Assembly: GCF_900112065.1 (NCBI RefSeq)
Contig: NZ_FOKE01000003.1
Coordinates: 265,838 to 329,837, forward strand
DNA length: 64,000 bases
Direction: 5' to 3'
Source: Cohnella sp. OV330
GTDB lineage: Bacteria; Bacillota; Bacilli; Paenibacillales; Paenibacillaceae
Part shown: positions 55,201 through 63,911 of the stretch, one piece after another
How positions within the stretch are numbered: the stretch's first letter is position 1
Layout of the letters: every line of letters starts with the position of its first letter
Position numbers and translations under genes: made by a program
Notes under the pieces: generated by a model
Database searches by the model: none
The model's input: only the letters and a program-made list of their open reading frames with translations
What the model was told of the DNA's origin: nothing

Positions 55201-55564
55201 AGCCGAGCGGTACGGCATCGCCGGGTTCTTCAACAATTGGGCGGGCACCGACAACTTCTCGGCCATCCGCGACAGCTACATGTGGCTGCATACGCAGTGG
55301 ATCATCGTCAACGGCGCTTCTAACGAACACTTGCTGAACATCGGCGGCTGCGGCGTCAAGAACGGCGTCGTCGTCAATTCCGGCACCGTCGAGATCTGGA
55401 ACCTCGTGACCGACCAGCTGTCCAGGGACGACTACGCAGTCGTTGCCGCCAGCGGCTCAAGCGTTAAGGTCATGAACTCGGCGGCCGTATTCGGCCAGAA
55501 TACGACCGGCGCCGGCATCCTGGCGAGCTACAACCCGACGCGGCACCTGGAAGGCCAGCCTTAA
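52214..55564 (+). CDS. secreted double beta-helix protein with CBM-like modules
   Basis: About 1116 residues. A signal peptide ends near SAYAAG (residue about 36). CBM35/CBM6-like modules lie at about 38-160 and 315-440; both contain YSNGYPDTRTKSLYVNG and FPATGNWNIY almost unchanged, so they are an internal duplication. A jelly-roll segment (about 165-305) lies between them. Two pectate-lyase-3-like right-handed beta-helices follow (about 455-760, starting TDYGADKTGAADATAAVQKAL; and about 800-1110, starting TVDATSAIQAALNAAG). Twin helices are known from GH55 and related enzymes. The GTG at 52214 has AAAGGCGG upstream; ATG 52172 has none. It probably attacks an extracellular polysaccharide whose fragments are imported by the neighbours. 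Confidence 0.75.
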   Translation: MGKSRSGLRKYAWSAAFALGLGALLLAAGPSGSAYAAGDVTYQAENGVIGGTAAVTADSNASSGYKVGNLNDVGSYVQLNNVSVANGGTYTITIRYSNGYPDTRTKSLYVNGVDVATVSFPATGNWNIYSTVTASVSLNEGSNTIKIQRDSADSPASDIDSIFVPGATSAWTVVNNYGPYYYVNYYSPGGTIVYDGGATGYYNNDVQFSETTNDAIEFTLHGTGVRWIGAKNNNHGKANVYIDGVSQGQVDTYGPVWEKQLVLFEKRNLPEGVHTLKVAVSGTKNAASTGNAIDWDAFEAIQGGTKYEAESGTVGGGAVTASDTYASGGSKVGTLNSDGANVQFGSVSTPSGTGAGYYDVTIRYSNGYPDTRTKSLYVNGTKVMSVAFPATGNWNIYKEVKVAVHLNAGSNTIKIQKDSADAGGTDIDRIYVATTPRKTKVVTPTYATEDVVISDFDVTDYGADKTGAADATAAVQKALDDCFVMGGGTVWMPSGTYKISSTLKVYAFCSLRGDWRDPDSGTGSYGTVISANVSSDIGELIRLQGTNAGVVGLTFYYPNQNHSNPIVPINLGYVIRADQDAASIHNVTFLNAYKGILVSALHGFDTFDNIKGTALNVGLELRETAAVDSTQKITFSNAYWANAGSTYNAPVKSVIDAYTRANGTAFLFSDNDAVQHYKLKASDYKYGIRDVDGPRDGSWASNFALLDIQNTDYALKMESGFRKNAVLRSTLSGSVNSINFSRINTYAELFASNNTLTGTTTGTGLTVSSPTPAPPTSYTEGTPSKTTSTTLYDATKAPYYAPYVKASRGNLPTVDATSAIQAALNAAGTAGGGIVYLPPGWYKVSTHLTVPANVELRGASSTAIEARATGEGTALFAYEGENTTTPTTDTAFITLNGNKAGLRGLRVFYPNNPMNTSTNIKKFPYTVRINNADDVYVVNVEFENASYGLDIANGSDRHFVKRLFGFSAENFVRVGTSTEGWIEQMHDLNPTSMDGEAERYGIAGFFNNWAGTDNFSAIRDSYMWLHTQWIIVNGASNEHLLNIGGCGVKNGVVVNSGTVEIWNLVTDQLSRDDYAVVAASGSSVKVMNSAAVFGQNTTGAGILASYNPTRHLEGQP

Positions 55565-55591
55565 GCCTGCCTTACGGATTTGACTGAATTA

Positions 55592-55628
55592 CGTCGCACC
55601 CGTCCGGCTTTTCCGGCCGGGTGCGACG
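55592..55628 (+). terminator. strong hairpin after the secreted beta-helix gene
   Basis: CGTCGCACCCG (55592-55602) pairs with CGGGTGCGACG (55618-55628), with an inner CCGG/CCGG stem. There is no long T tract, so it may attenuate rather than end transcription into the next genes. Confidence 0.6.
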
Positions 55629-55658
55629 CCATTTCATTGCAGAGAGGACTCATGCCCG

Positions 55659-58600
55659 ATGAACGACACCGTCCTGAACAAAGAAACGCAAACGAACGCC
55701 CCAGCCAGCCCTTTTCTCCCTAAGCCGAAAAGCACGGCCCTCCTCTGGGGCGGCAGCGCCGGCTGGTCCGGCTGGACGTCGGCAAGCGGGTGGCGCCTGG
55801 CCGCGCGCGCGGACGGCGAAGACGCCGAGCCGGGCGCCGAGGTCTGGGAGAAGCTCGCGGGCGCTTCGGAGAGCTTGCGATCGCCGACGTTCACGATCGA
55901 AGGCGACCAGCTCCGGCTGCGGCTGGCCGGCTACGACGTCCTGAACCACGATTCCGCCTCCGGCGGCTGCTTCCTGCGGATGGCGGACGGCGGAGAGATC
56001 GTTCAGGAGGCGGCACCGCCGCTGAAGGAGACGTTCGTCGTCCGGGAATGGTTCGTCCGCCATCTGAAGGGCAAGCAAGCGTACCTGGAGATCAAAGGCA
56101 GCAAGACCTTCGCAGGCGAGGGCGCGAGCCTCGCGATCTCCCGCGTCGAGGAGATTCGGCTCCATGGGACGGAGACGCAGGACGTCTACTATTGCCTGGA
56201 AGCGCCGGTGGCGAATTCGGGCATCTGGGGGCTTGCGGATATCGATTACGAGGGGAACAAGACGGCCAGGCACTTGTCCTCTTGTCTTGCGGGCGACGAC
56301 GGCGTCGGCATCATCCAGTCGCCTGTATTCGAGGTTGCGTCGCCGACGCTCCGGCTGAAGCTGCGCGGCTACTATCAGCTCTACCAGGTCAACAAAAACC
56401 GGGTCGAGCTCGTGGACGCCGCGACCGGGGACATCCTGCGCACCGTGTACCCGCCGAACACGAATCCGCCTGCCTGGATCGAGACGGACGCGGCCGACCT
56501 GGCAGGACGGACGGCGTTTCTACGCGTCGTGGATTGCGACAACGGTCCGCATACGGCTTGGATCGGCGTCGACGCGATCGACGCGGGCGAGGCGTTCAGG
56601 GTCGACTTCAGCGCGGAAGACGGAGACGTCCTGGCCGGATGGCAGGTCGTCGCCGAGCCGCCGAGATATACGGAGCTGTACGGCGTGCCGTTCGTGGCGG
56701 GCGCGAACACGCTGTTCGCGAGCCGTACGCCGTATACGCTGCCCGTCGGCATCGCGGCCAAGCATCTGCTCATCGCCGGCATGAAGGTCAGCGAGCGCAA
56801 CAGCTACTCGCCGGAAGACAAGCAGGTGACGGTCGGGCAGGGCCTGGGCTCCTTGCGGGTCTGCTATGAAGACGGAGAGGTCGGCGTTTATCCGATCGTC
56901 ATCGGCGAGAGCGCGTGGTGGGGGGAGAAGTTCGTCAAATATCCCGAGCCGTTCGTCTCATTCACCGAGGTCCGGCGCACGCTGCAGGAATCGCTGCGCC
57001 TCTACCCGGCGCAGCCGACGCCGACGCATCAGTATATCGCGTCGATCAATCCCGCGGCCAAGCCGATCGCGCGGATCGAGTACGCGCCTGAGCCTGGCTC
57101 GGGCCTGACGCCCGTCGTGACAGGCATCACGGTCGTCCCGCTTCGGGAAGGCGAACGTCCGGCGGGCAGTCTGCCCGCAAGAAGCACCGGCCTGTCGGCT
57201 GCGCTGACGGACAGCATCCGCAGCAGTCCCTTGCGCCTGGCGGGCGCGGACGAGGAGGCGTCGCTCGCGCGCATCCGCCAGCTGCAGGATTACATGTACG
57301 TAACCGACGACAACTTCCCGCAGACGTTTCCGCTTGACATCCCGATCGGCTACAAGGGACCGGAGGTTCGATTCTCGGGCGGCCGGGAAGCCGACTTTTT
57401 CACCAACGCGTTCTATCACAACGTGCTGGATATGGCAGGCAAGGTCGACGGCAAAGGCGTCTACCATACCTCGTCGGCAGGCGCGCTGTCGTACGGCTAC
57501 GACGGCATCGGCGGCACCTTCTCGATGGACTTCAAGCTGTATCCGAACCAGGAGCACCCGGGCATGTACTACGATGAAGCCTGGTCGCGGGACATCGGCC
57601 GCACGCTCATGGAGATGATCGCCTTCGGCTTCGTGGACCAGGCGGTCGCCTGCGCGGACTGGTGTCTCAAGATGGCCCGGGTCTGGGAGGAGAACGAGTC
57701 GCTTACGGTGAACGGCTATCGTCTGCCGCGGCACATCCACCGCATTCTGCAGTTCCCGCGGACCGAGATCGGCACCGGCTGCTTCGAGAACGACGGGCAC
57801 GGCCTGACGTCGCTCTTCATCTATCAGTTGTGGAAGCACCTGCCTGAGCGGGAGGCGTGGCTGCGCCCGAGATGGGAAGACATCAAGGGGCTCGGCGACT
57901 GGATCATCTGGCAGTTCGAGCATCCGGAGGTGTCCAAGGCAACGGAGGTGCTGTGGTCGGACAGCGAAGGCTCGGGCTACCCGATCTCCGTCGGCCACTC
58001 CATCTTCTGCGATCTGCCGTGCATCGAGGCGCTGCATGGCTTGGCGGAGATGGCCGCTTCCATCGGCGAATCCGAGTCTGCCCGCATCTGGGAGGAGACA
58101 GCGGTACGGCTGAAGCTCGCCAGCGAACGATTTTATATCGTAAACGATGAGGAAAAGGGCCAGGTCTGGACCGACCAGTACCGCGGCTTCGGCCGGGGCA
58201 GCCTGCTCGGCCCGCTGCTGCTGCCTACGGATACGAAGGGACTGTTCCCTGAAAATACGTATCCGGAGTGGTACGCGCTGAACGAGAAGGAGTATGCCGT
58301 CAACAAGGAGCAGTTCGTGCCGTGGGCGATGGGCTACAACGCGGCCTTCACGACGCAGGCTTCCCTGCTTCTCGACCGTACGGCTGACGCGTCCGAATTC
58401 ATGAAGCTGAATGCCAAGCTTATCTACGGTCCGGTCTACCGCCAGTACATCGTGCCCGAGATCGGCGGCGCCGTGAACCGGGCCAAGAAGATTTATTCGC
58501 GCTTCGGCGATCTGGGCAACGCCGTTCAGCAGGCGGAGATCCTCAAGGCGCTCAAGATCATCATCGGCGTCGACGACAGCCAGCAGGCCGAGCTCGGCCT

Positions 58601-58934
58601 CATCTCGAGGCTGCCGCAGGGCTGGGACGGCGTGTGGGTCCGGGACTATCCGTTCCTGATCGAGGACGGCGCCCGCCGCCTGACGGCGAAGCTGGAATAT
58701 GACCTGCGCCTCGCGGCGGACGGCGCCCAGATTCGCGTGCAATCGAGCGACGAGCTGCCGGCGGTGAAGCTGCGCGTCGGACCTTTCGATCTGCGGCATC
58801 TGGACGCCGCTCCGACGGTGCTCGCGGACGGCGAGCGGCTGGAAGGCGCGGTCGAGCGCAGCGGCGATGCCGCATGGGTGCGGTTCAACGTGCCGGCAGG
58901 CAAGCTCGGCTTCTCGGCGAGCGTTCAATTTTAA
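55659..58934 (+). CDS. large unclassified toroid glycosidase
   Basis: 1091 residues, no signal peptide. Residues about 25-310 contain two related beta-sandwich repeats (LRSPTFTIEGDQLRLRLAGYD and IQSPVFEVASPTLRLKLRGYY, each part). About 310-500 is another beta domain. About 520-1000 is an (alpha/alpha) toroid with YYDEAWSRDIGRTLMEMIAFGF (part), GCFENDGHGLTSLFIYQLW, LWSDSEGSGYPISVGHS and QVWTDQYRGFGRG. Acidic residues in the EAWSRD, ENDGHG and WTDQYRG blocks are candidates for catalysis. It looks like a clan GH-G or GH-L type exo-glycosidase, but I do not recognise the family. Its position before a beta-mannosidase suggests action on the same oligosaccharide. Confidence 0.6.
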   Translation: MNDTVLNKETQTNAPASPFLPKPKSTALLWGGSAGWSGWTSASGWRLAARADGEDAEPGAEVWEKLAGASESLRSPTFTIEGDQLRLRLAGYDVLNHDSASGGCFLRMADGGEIVQEAAPPLKETFVVREWFVRHLKGKQAYLEIKGSKTFAGEGASLAISRVEEIRLHGTETQDVYYCLEAPVANSGIWGLADIDYEGNKTARHLSSCLAGDDGVGIIQSPVFEVASPTLRLKLRGYYQLYQVNKNRVELVDAATGDILRTVYPPNTNPPAWIETDAADLAGRTAFLRVVDCDNGPHTAWIGVDAIDAGEAFRVDFSAEDGDVLAGWQVVAEPPRYTELYGVPFVAGANTLFASRTPYTLPVGIAAKHLLIAGMKVSERNSYSPEDKQVTVGQGLGSLRVCYEDGEVGVYPIVIGESAWWGEKFVKYPEPFVSFTEVRRTLQESLRLYPAQPTPTHQYIASINPAAKPIARIEYAPEPGSGLTPVVTGITVVPLREGERPAGSLPARSTGLSAALTDSIRSSPLRLAGADEEASLARIRQLQDYMYVTDDNFPQTFPLDIPIGYKGPEVRFSGGREADFFTNAFYHNVLDMAGKVDGKGVYHTSSAGALSYGYDGIGGTFSMDFKLYPNQEHPGMYYDEAWSRDIGRTLMEMIAFGFVDQAVACADWCLKMARVWEENESLTVNGYRLPRHIHRILQFPRTEIGTGCFENDGHGLTSLFIYQLWKHLPEREAWLRPRWEDIKGLGDWIIWQFEHPEVSKATEVLWSDSEGSGYPISVGHSIFCDLPCIEALHGLAEMAASIGESESARIWEETAVRLKLASERFYIVNDEEKGQVWTDQYRGFGRGSLLGPLLLPTDTKGLFPENTYPEWYALNEKEYAVNKEQFVPWAMGYNAAFTTQASLLLDRTADASEFMKLNAKLIYGPVYRQYIVPEIGGAVNRAKKIYSRFGDLGNAVQQAEILKALKIIIGVDDSQQAELGLISRLPQGWDGVWVRDYPFLIEDGARRLTAKLEYDLRLAADGAQIRVQSSDELPAVKLRVGPFDLRHLDAAPTVLADGERLEGAVERSGDAAWVRFNVPAGKLGFSASVQF

Positions 58935-59005
58935 TCTGGAGCTATTAACCGGGAAATTTGGATCGAGAAGTCGCCGTGAAGCGCCGAAGCAGGGGGAGCT
59001 AGAGA

Positions 59006-61675
59006 ATGAAATACGAATTGAAGGATCTGGCGTGGGAGCTCAAGGGCTTCTATCCTTACGTGCCGCTGCTGGCCAACAGCGTGGAGACGGGGGAAGCCAT
59101 GAAGGGCGTGACGGCGTGGATGCCCGCGGCCGTTCCCGGCGGGGTGCAGCACGACCTGTACAGAGCGGGCTATATTCAGCATCCGCACCAGGATTTGAAC
59201 AGTCTGTCCTGCGAATGGGTGGAGCACCGGTGGTGGATGTACCGGACCTCCTTCCCGCGCCCGGCGCACCTGGGCCGCAAGGTCGAGCTCGTCTGCAAGG
59301 GATTGGATTACAAAGCCCATGTCTACTTGAACAATGTGCCTCTCGGAGCACACGAAGGGATGTTCGTTCCGGCCGTCTTCGATATTACGGACATCGCGCG
59401 AGCGCATGAGACGCTGGAGCTTCGCATCCTGTTCGAGCACGCGCCCCAGGAGCAGTCGCAGATCGGGCGGACGTCGCTGACGCATACCCAGAAAAGCCGG
59501 TTCGGGTACAAGTGGGATTTTTCCGCGAGGCTCGTGTCGCTCGGCATTTGGGACGACGTGTACCTTCGCGTCCATGAAGAGCTGTCGCTCGGCGAGGCGC
59601 ATGTCCGCACGGATGTCGCTGAAGACGGCGCGGGCGTCGTGGGCGTGAAGGTGCGGATCGATGGGGCGCAGCCGGGGACCGATACGCAGACGGGGGTTGC
59701 TTTGGAGGAGGATTACGCCGCGGAGGCGGTGCTGACCGATCCGGAAGGACGCGAGATCGGGTCGCAGCGGATCGCCGTCGGTCCGGACCGGGCGGAGGCC
59801 GACTTTTCGTTTCGCGTGGAACGGCCGCTGCTCTGGTATCCGAACGGGCACGGAGAGCAGCCGCTGTACGGGCTCGAAGTGCGCCTGCTGAAGGGGAATG
59901 AGCTGCTGGACTCGTGCGCGTTCAAGCCGGGCATTCGCAAGCTCGGCTACATGCTCAACGAGGAGAGTCCCGCGTCCGCGCTGCCCTATACGTTTACGAT
60001 CAACGGCGAGAAAGTGTACGTCAAAGGGGTGAACTTGACGCCGCTCGACATGTTGTACGGCACGGTGACGCCGGAGCGGTACGAGTGGACGGTGCTCCTG
60101 ATGAAGCGCGCGGGCGTCAACATGGTTCGCGTGTGGGGCGGCGGCGTGATCGAGAAAAACGCGTTCTACGAGCTGTGCGACCGTCACGGCCTCCTCGTCT
60201 GGCAGGAGTTCGTCCAGTCCGGCTCGGGGATGGATTCGGTGCCGCCCGAGGATCCGAAGTATCTCGCGCTGCTGGCCGAGGCCGCCGAGGCCGCCATCAA
60301 GGACCGGCGCAACTACGTCTCGCTGGCGGTCTGGAGCGGCGGCAACGAGCTGAAGGAAGCCCCGAATCAGCCTTGCGGCTACGACAACGGCAATCTCGCG
60401 CTGCTCAAGGCGCTCGTTCGGGCGCACGATCCGGATAGGATGTTCCTCCCGACGTCCGCTTCCGGTCCGCAGGAAATGCTGTCTCTGGATGCGGGGCAAA
60501 ACCATGACGTTCACGGCGGCTGGAAGTACAGAGGGCATCCCGAGCATTACGAATTTTACGGGCAGTCGGACAGTCTGTTCCACAGCGAATTCGGAGTCGA
60601 CGGCCTGTGCGCCGTGAAGAGCATGCGCAAGTTTTTGAGCCCGGCCCACGTCCGGGTGTCCGATATGGACGAGAGTCTCGTCTGGCGCCATCACGGCGAT
60701 TGGTGGGACACGCGCGAGCGGGACGCCTGGTTTTTCGGCGAGCCGGACGGCATCGACGCGTTCGTTCGCGGCAGCCAATGGATCCAGGCGGAGGGCCTAC
60801 GGTTCATCGTCGAGGCCAACCGGCGCCGGCAGTTCCGCAACAGCGGCAGCATCGTCTGGCAATTCAACGAGCCTTGGCCCAACGTCGGCTGCACGTCGCT
60901 GACGGATTATTACGGCGAAGCCAAGATGGCGTACTACTGGGTGGGGCAGGCGTTCGCCCGGGCGCATGCGTCGTTGGATTACCGCAGGCTCGTCTATCCG
61001 ATGGGGGATACGTTCCATGCGGATCTATTCGCGGAAAGCGGGAGCGGCGGACAGCCGGACGGCGATGAAGCGGAAGTCGAAGCGTTGACGACGGCGGGCA
61101 ATCGACTGTGGCATGGCAGGTTCCGGGCGGAGCCGCGCGCAGGCATGCAGAAGGTCGCCGCGCTGGCTTTCGAAGTTACGCCAGACTTCACGCCGCTGTT
61201 CATCGTAAGGGTGCGCTTGCTGCGCGAGGGGCGGACGTTGCTTGAGAACGACTACTATTTCTCCACGCAGGCAGAAGAGTGTTACAGGTCTGTGCTCGGC
61301 CTTGGATCGAGCGGCTTCCGTATCGCGGCGGCGGGCGAGTGGGAGGAAGCGGGCGAACACCTGAAGGCCGAGTATCTCGATACGGTCAAGCGGACCTACC
61401 TGCTCGCGAACGAAGGCGAAGAAGCGATCCTCCACATCTATGCGGAGGAGCTGACGGACCGGTATTGGACGATGGCGGACGAAGGCTTCTTCACGCTTTT
61501 CCCCGGCGAACAAAAGCGTATAACGGTCTACTGCGCGAGCAGGCGACTGGGCGGACTGGGCGCAGATGCCGGCGAAGGCGAAGTTGAAGGTGAAGCGCCA
61601 TCCAAGCTGCCGGACATTCGGTTCCGCCATTTGAATGCGATAGATTCGCAGGAAGAAAGGAAGATTTTCAAATGA
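59006..61675 (+). CDS. GH2 beta-mannosidase
   Basis: 889 residues, cytoplasmic. The N-terminal sugar-binding domain contains VPGGVQHDLYRAGYI and WWMYRTSFPRP, typical of beta-mannosidases. The acid/base Glu is in WSGGNELKE (near 445) and the nucleophile Glu in FHSEFGVDG (near 527). VRVWGGGVIEKNAFYELCD (in the catalytic barrel) also matches. It cleaves beta-1,4-linked mannosyl residues from the non-reducing end of oligosaccharides or N-glycan cores. AGGGGGAG precedes the ATG; the stop overlaps the cupin start. Confidence 0.93.
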   Translation: MKYELKDLAWELKGFYPYVPLLANSVETGEAMKGVTAWMPAAVPGGVQHDLYRAGYIQHPHQDLNSLSCEWVEHRWWMYRTSFPRPAHLGRKVELVCKGLDYKAHVYLNNVPLGAHEGMFVPAVFDITDIARAHETLELRILFEHAPQEQSQIGRTSLTHTQKSRFGYKWDFSARLVSLGIWDDVYLRVHEELSLGEAHVRTDVAEDGAGVVGVKVRIDGAQPGTDTQTGVALEEDYAAEAVLTDPEGREIGSQRIAVGPDRAEADFSFRVERPLLWYPNGHGEQPLYGLEVRLLKGNELLDSCAFKPGIRKLGYMLNEESPASALPYTFTINGEKVYVKGVNLTPLDMLYGTVTPERYEWTVLLMKRAGVNMVRVWGGGVIEKNAFYELCDRHGLLVWQEFVQSGSGMDSVPPEDPKYLALLAEAAEAAIKDRRNYVSLAVWSGGNELKEAPNQPCGYDNGNLALLKALVRAHDPDRMFLPTSASGPQEMLSLDAGQNHDVHGGWKYRGHPEHYEFYGQSDSLFHSEFGVDGLCAVKSMRKFLSPAHVRVSDMDESLVWRHHGDWWDTRERDAWFFGEPDGIDAFVRGSQWIQAEGLRFIVEANRRRQFRNSGSIVWQFNEPWPNVGCTSLTDYYGEAKMAYYWVGQAFARAHASLDYRRLVYPMGDTFHADLFAESGSGGQPDGDEAEVEALTTAGNRLWHGRFRAEPRAGMQKVAALAFEVTPDFTPLFIVRVRLLREGRTLLENDYYFSTQAEECYRSVLGLGSSGFRIAAAGEWEEAGEHLKAEYLDTVKRTYLLANEGEEAILHIYAEELTDRYWTMADEGFFTLFPGEQKRITVYCASRRLGGLGADAGEGEVEGEAPSKLPDIRFRHLNAIDSQEERKIFK

Positions 61676-62868
61676 GCGATTTGGCTAAAATCTGGGAGAC
61701 GTACGAGCGGGGCAAGGGCATTTTCAGGCTTGCTCCCGTATTCGTCCCGCGCCGCTTCGCCCAAGCGGGTAAGCGTCTGCGGCTTCATCCGGACGACTAT
61801 TACGCATATGGGGCCGCGCGCGGCTCTATCAAGGAAAGATGGTTTTCCTCGGTCATCCCCGCGATGAACGGGCCGCAGGCCAAGCCGGACGAGGGGATGA
61901 GCTACGTGGCGGCCAATGACGACGCGAGCGACAAGTTCCTGTTCCGCGACGCGGTCGAGGCGCTCGGACCCGTCATCATCGGCGAGACGCTGCACGCCAA
62001 ATACGGGACTTGGCCGATGTATTCAAAGTTTTTCGACTATGAGACGCCGCTGTTCCACCATCTGCACCTGGACGAAGCGTCCGCCCAGCTGGTCGGCCGG
62101 ATGGGCAAGCCCGAAGCGTATTATTTTCCGCCGCAGCTCAACAATCATCCGGGCGTCTTCCCCGCCACGTACTTCGGGTACGACCCGGATACGACGATTG
62201 AACAGGTGCGCGAGCGTCTGCTGCAGTTCGAATCGGGCGACAACCGCATCACCGAGCTGTCCCGGGCTTACCGGATCGAGCTCGGCACCGGTTGGTATAC
62301 GCCGCCGGGCGTCGTGCACGCGCCGGGCTCGTACCTCACGTACGAGCCGCAGTGGAACAGCGACGTCAACTCCGTCCACGAGAACGTCGTGTGGGGCGAG
62401 GTGTATCCGTACGAGTTTCTCACGGAGAACTGCCCCGAGCCGGAGAAGCGCAACATCGACTACATTCTCGGACTGATGGACTGGGAGAAAAACGTCGACC
62501 CGCATTACAAGAAACACTACTTCCGCCCGCCGATCGTCTGCGCGCATTCGGACGAACGCCATACGGAGAAGTGGATCACTTACGGCAACGAATACTTCGG
62601 CGCCAAGGAATTGACCGTTCAGCCGGGGCAGACGGTCGTCGTCAAGGATCCCGCGGCGTACGGGACGATCCTGATTCAGGGACATGGCACGTTCGGCGTT
62701 CATGAGGCCGAGGCCGCCGTCATGCTGCGGTTCGGGCAAATGAGCGGCGACGAGTTTTTCGTCGGAGAGGCGGCGGCCCAAGAAGGCGTCACGATCGTCA
62801 ATCGTAGCAAGTGGGAGCCGATGGTGTTCCTGAAGCACTTCGGGCCCAATCATCCGGATATGCCTTGA
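61672..62868 (+). CDS. ManA-like cupin protein
   Basis: 398 residues. HHLHLDEASAQLVGRMGKPEAYY (part, near residue 128) and GTGWYTPPGVVHAPGS (near 205) carry the His and Glu residues of a type-I mannose-6-phosphate isomerase-like cupin metal site. A second cupin-like region lies near 320-398 (VQPGQTVVVKD, QGHGTFGVHEAEA). It is larger than Bacillus ManA (about 315) and the flanking sequence differs, so it may isomerise a related sugar or phospho-sugar. The start overlaps the GH2 stop, linking it directly to mannose release. Confidence 0.7.
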   Translation: MSDLAKIWETYERGKGIFRLAPVFVPRRFAQAGKRLRLHPDDYYAYGAARGSIKERWFSSVIPAMNGPQAKPDEGMSYVAANDDASDKFLFRDAVEALGPVIIGETLHAKYGTWPMYSKFFDYETPLFHHLHLDEASAQLVGRMGKPEAYYFPPQLNNHPGVFPATYFGYDPDTTIEQVRERLLQFESGDNRITELSRAYRIELGTGWYTPPGVVHAPGSYLTYEPQWNSDVNSVHENVVWGEVYPYEFLTENCPEPEKRNIDYILGLMDWEKNVDPHYKKHYFRPPIVCAHSDERHTEKWITYGNEYFGAKELTVQPGQTVVVKDPAAYGTILIQGHGTFGVHEAEAAVMLRFGQMSGDEFFVGEAAAQEGVTIVNRSKWEPMVFLKHFGPNHPDMP

Positions 62869-62905
62869 TTGGGGCGGCCGCGACATAAAGGAGAGTAGAG
62901 GAACG

Positions 62906-63853
62906 ATGATCCGACAAGCTTATGAACTGAAGAACGAGAAGATCCGCGAAGCGTTCGAGGTGCTGAAAAAGAACGATCCCAAGCGGCTTGAGCGGCGCCT
63001 GAATCTGTCCTGGAGCAATTGGGGCTTCGGCATGGAATCGCTCGCGGACACGGCCGAACGGCTGCAAAAGGCGGGCATCGGCTTCATCGAGCTGCACGGC
63101 AACCACTACGGGCCGGATCTCGGTTACCGGAAGGAGGAAACGCTGGACATTTTGGGCGCCCACGGCATCAAGGTCGCGGGCATTTGCGGCATGTTTTCGG
63201 CGGATAACGACCTGTCCAGCAACCGCGCCTTCCAGCGCCAAGCCGCCGTCGACTACCTGAAGCGGGAGATCGAGTTCGCCGCGTCGGTCGGCGGCTCCTA
63301 CATCCTTGTCGTGCCGGGCGCGGTCGGCAGGCCGACGCCTTACGACGCGATGGAGCTCGCGCGCAGCGCCGAGACGCTCCGGCTCGTCGCGGACCTCTTC
63401 GTCTCGCACGGCGTGAAGGCGGCGATCGAACCGATCCGGTCCGCCGAGACGAGCTACGTGCACACGATCGCCGACGCCGAAGCCTACATTCAGTCCGTCG
63501 ATCATCCGGGCGTGCAGCATATCAACGCGGACGTCTACCATATGCAATCCGAAGAGTCGCACATCGGCGAGGCGCTGCTGGCGGCCGGCGACCGGCTGCT
63601 CAATCTGCACATGGCGGACAGCAACCGCTGTGCGCTAGGCGACGGCTCCTTGGATCTCGACACCGTCATCATGGCGCTGTACCTGCTTGGCTTCAACCGC
63701 GACGGACGCTACGTCACGCCGGAGCCGCTGGGCCCTGGCGGCGACCCGTACCCGGCGATGTACGGCAAGCCGGACAAGGCGCTGCTGGATCGCATGGTCC
63801 TGCAGACGGCCGCCTATTTCCGCGAGCGGGAGGACGTGCTGCTGGGACGGTAG
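62906..63853 (+). CDS. TIM-barrel sugar isomerase/epimerase (AP-endonuclease-2 family)
   Basis: 315 residues. Strand motifs LNLSWSNWGFGMESL, FIELHGNHYGPD, KVAGICGMFS, YILVVPGAVG, AAIEPIRSAETSYV, HINADVYHMQSEE and LNLHMADSNR follow the family, with Glu, Asp, His and Glu ligands for a metal. Relatives include D-tagatose 3-epimerase-like and L-rhamnose isomerase-type enzymes. Together with the cupin it could interconvert mannose-derived ketoses. GGAGAG precedes the ATG. It is the last gene in the window, but the transcript may continue. Confidence 0.82.
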   Translation: MIRQAYELKNEKIREAFEVLKKNDPKRLERRLNLSWSNWGFGMESLADTAERLQKAGIGFIELHGNHYGPDLGYRKEETLDILGAHGIKVAGICGMFSADNDLSSNRAFQRQAAVDYLKREIEFAASVGGSYILVVPGAVGRPTPYDAMELARSAETLRLVADLFVSHGVKAAIEPIRSAETSYVHTIADAEAYIQSVDHPGVQHINADVYHMQSEESHIGEALLAAGDRLLNLHMADSNRCALGDGSLDLDTVIMALYLLGFNRDGRYVTPEPLGPGGDPYPAMYGKPDKALLDRMVLQTAAYFREREDVLLGR

Positions 63854-63911
63854 GCGCGCGCGCGGCAGAGGGAACGCCGTTGTGCGGTAGTATCGCATAG
63901 CTCGGACTTAA

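Noticed and set aside
52535..55330. 931-residue open frame on the minus strand
   Set aside because: It lies opposite the beta-helix gene, is Arg/Val/Asp-rich, shows no domain or ribosome binding site, and is the usual antisense artefact of high-GC coding DNA.
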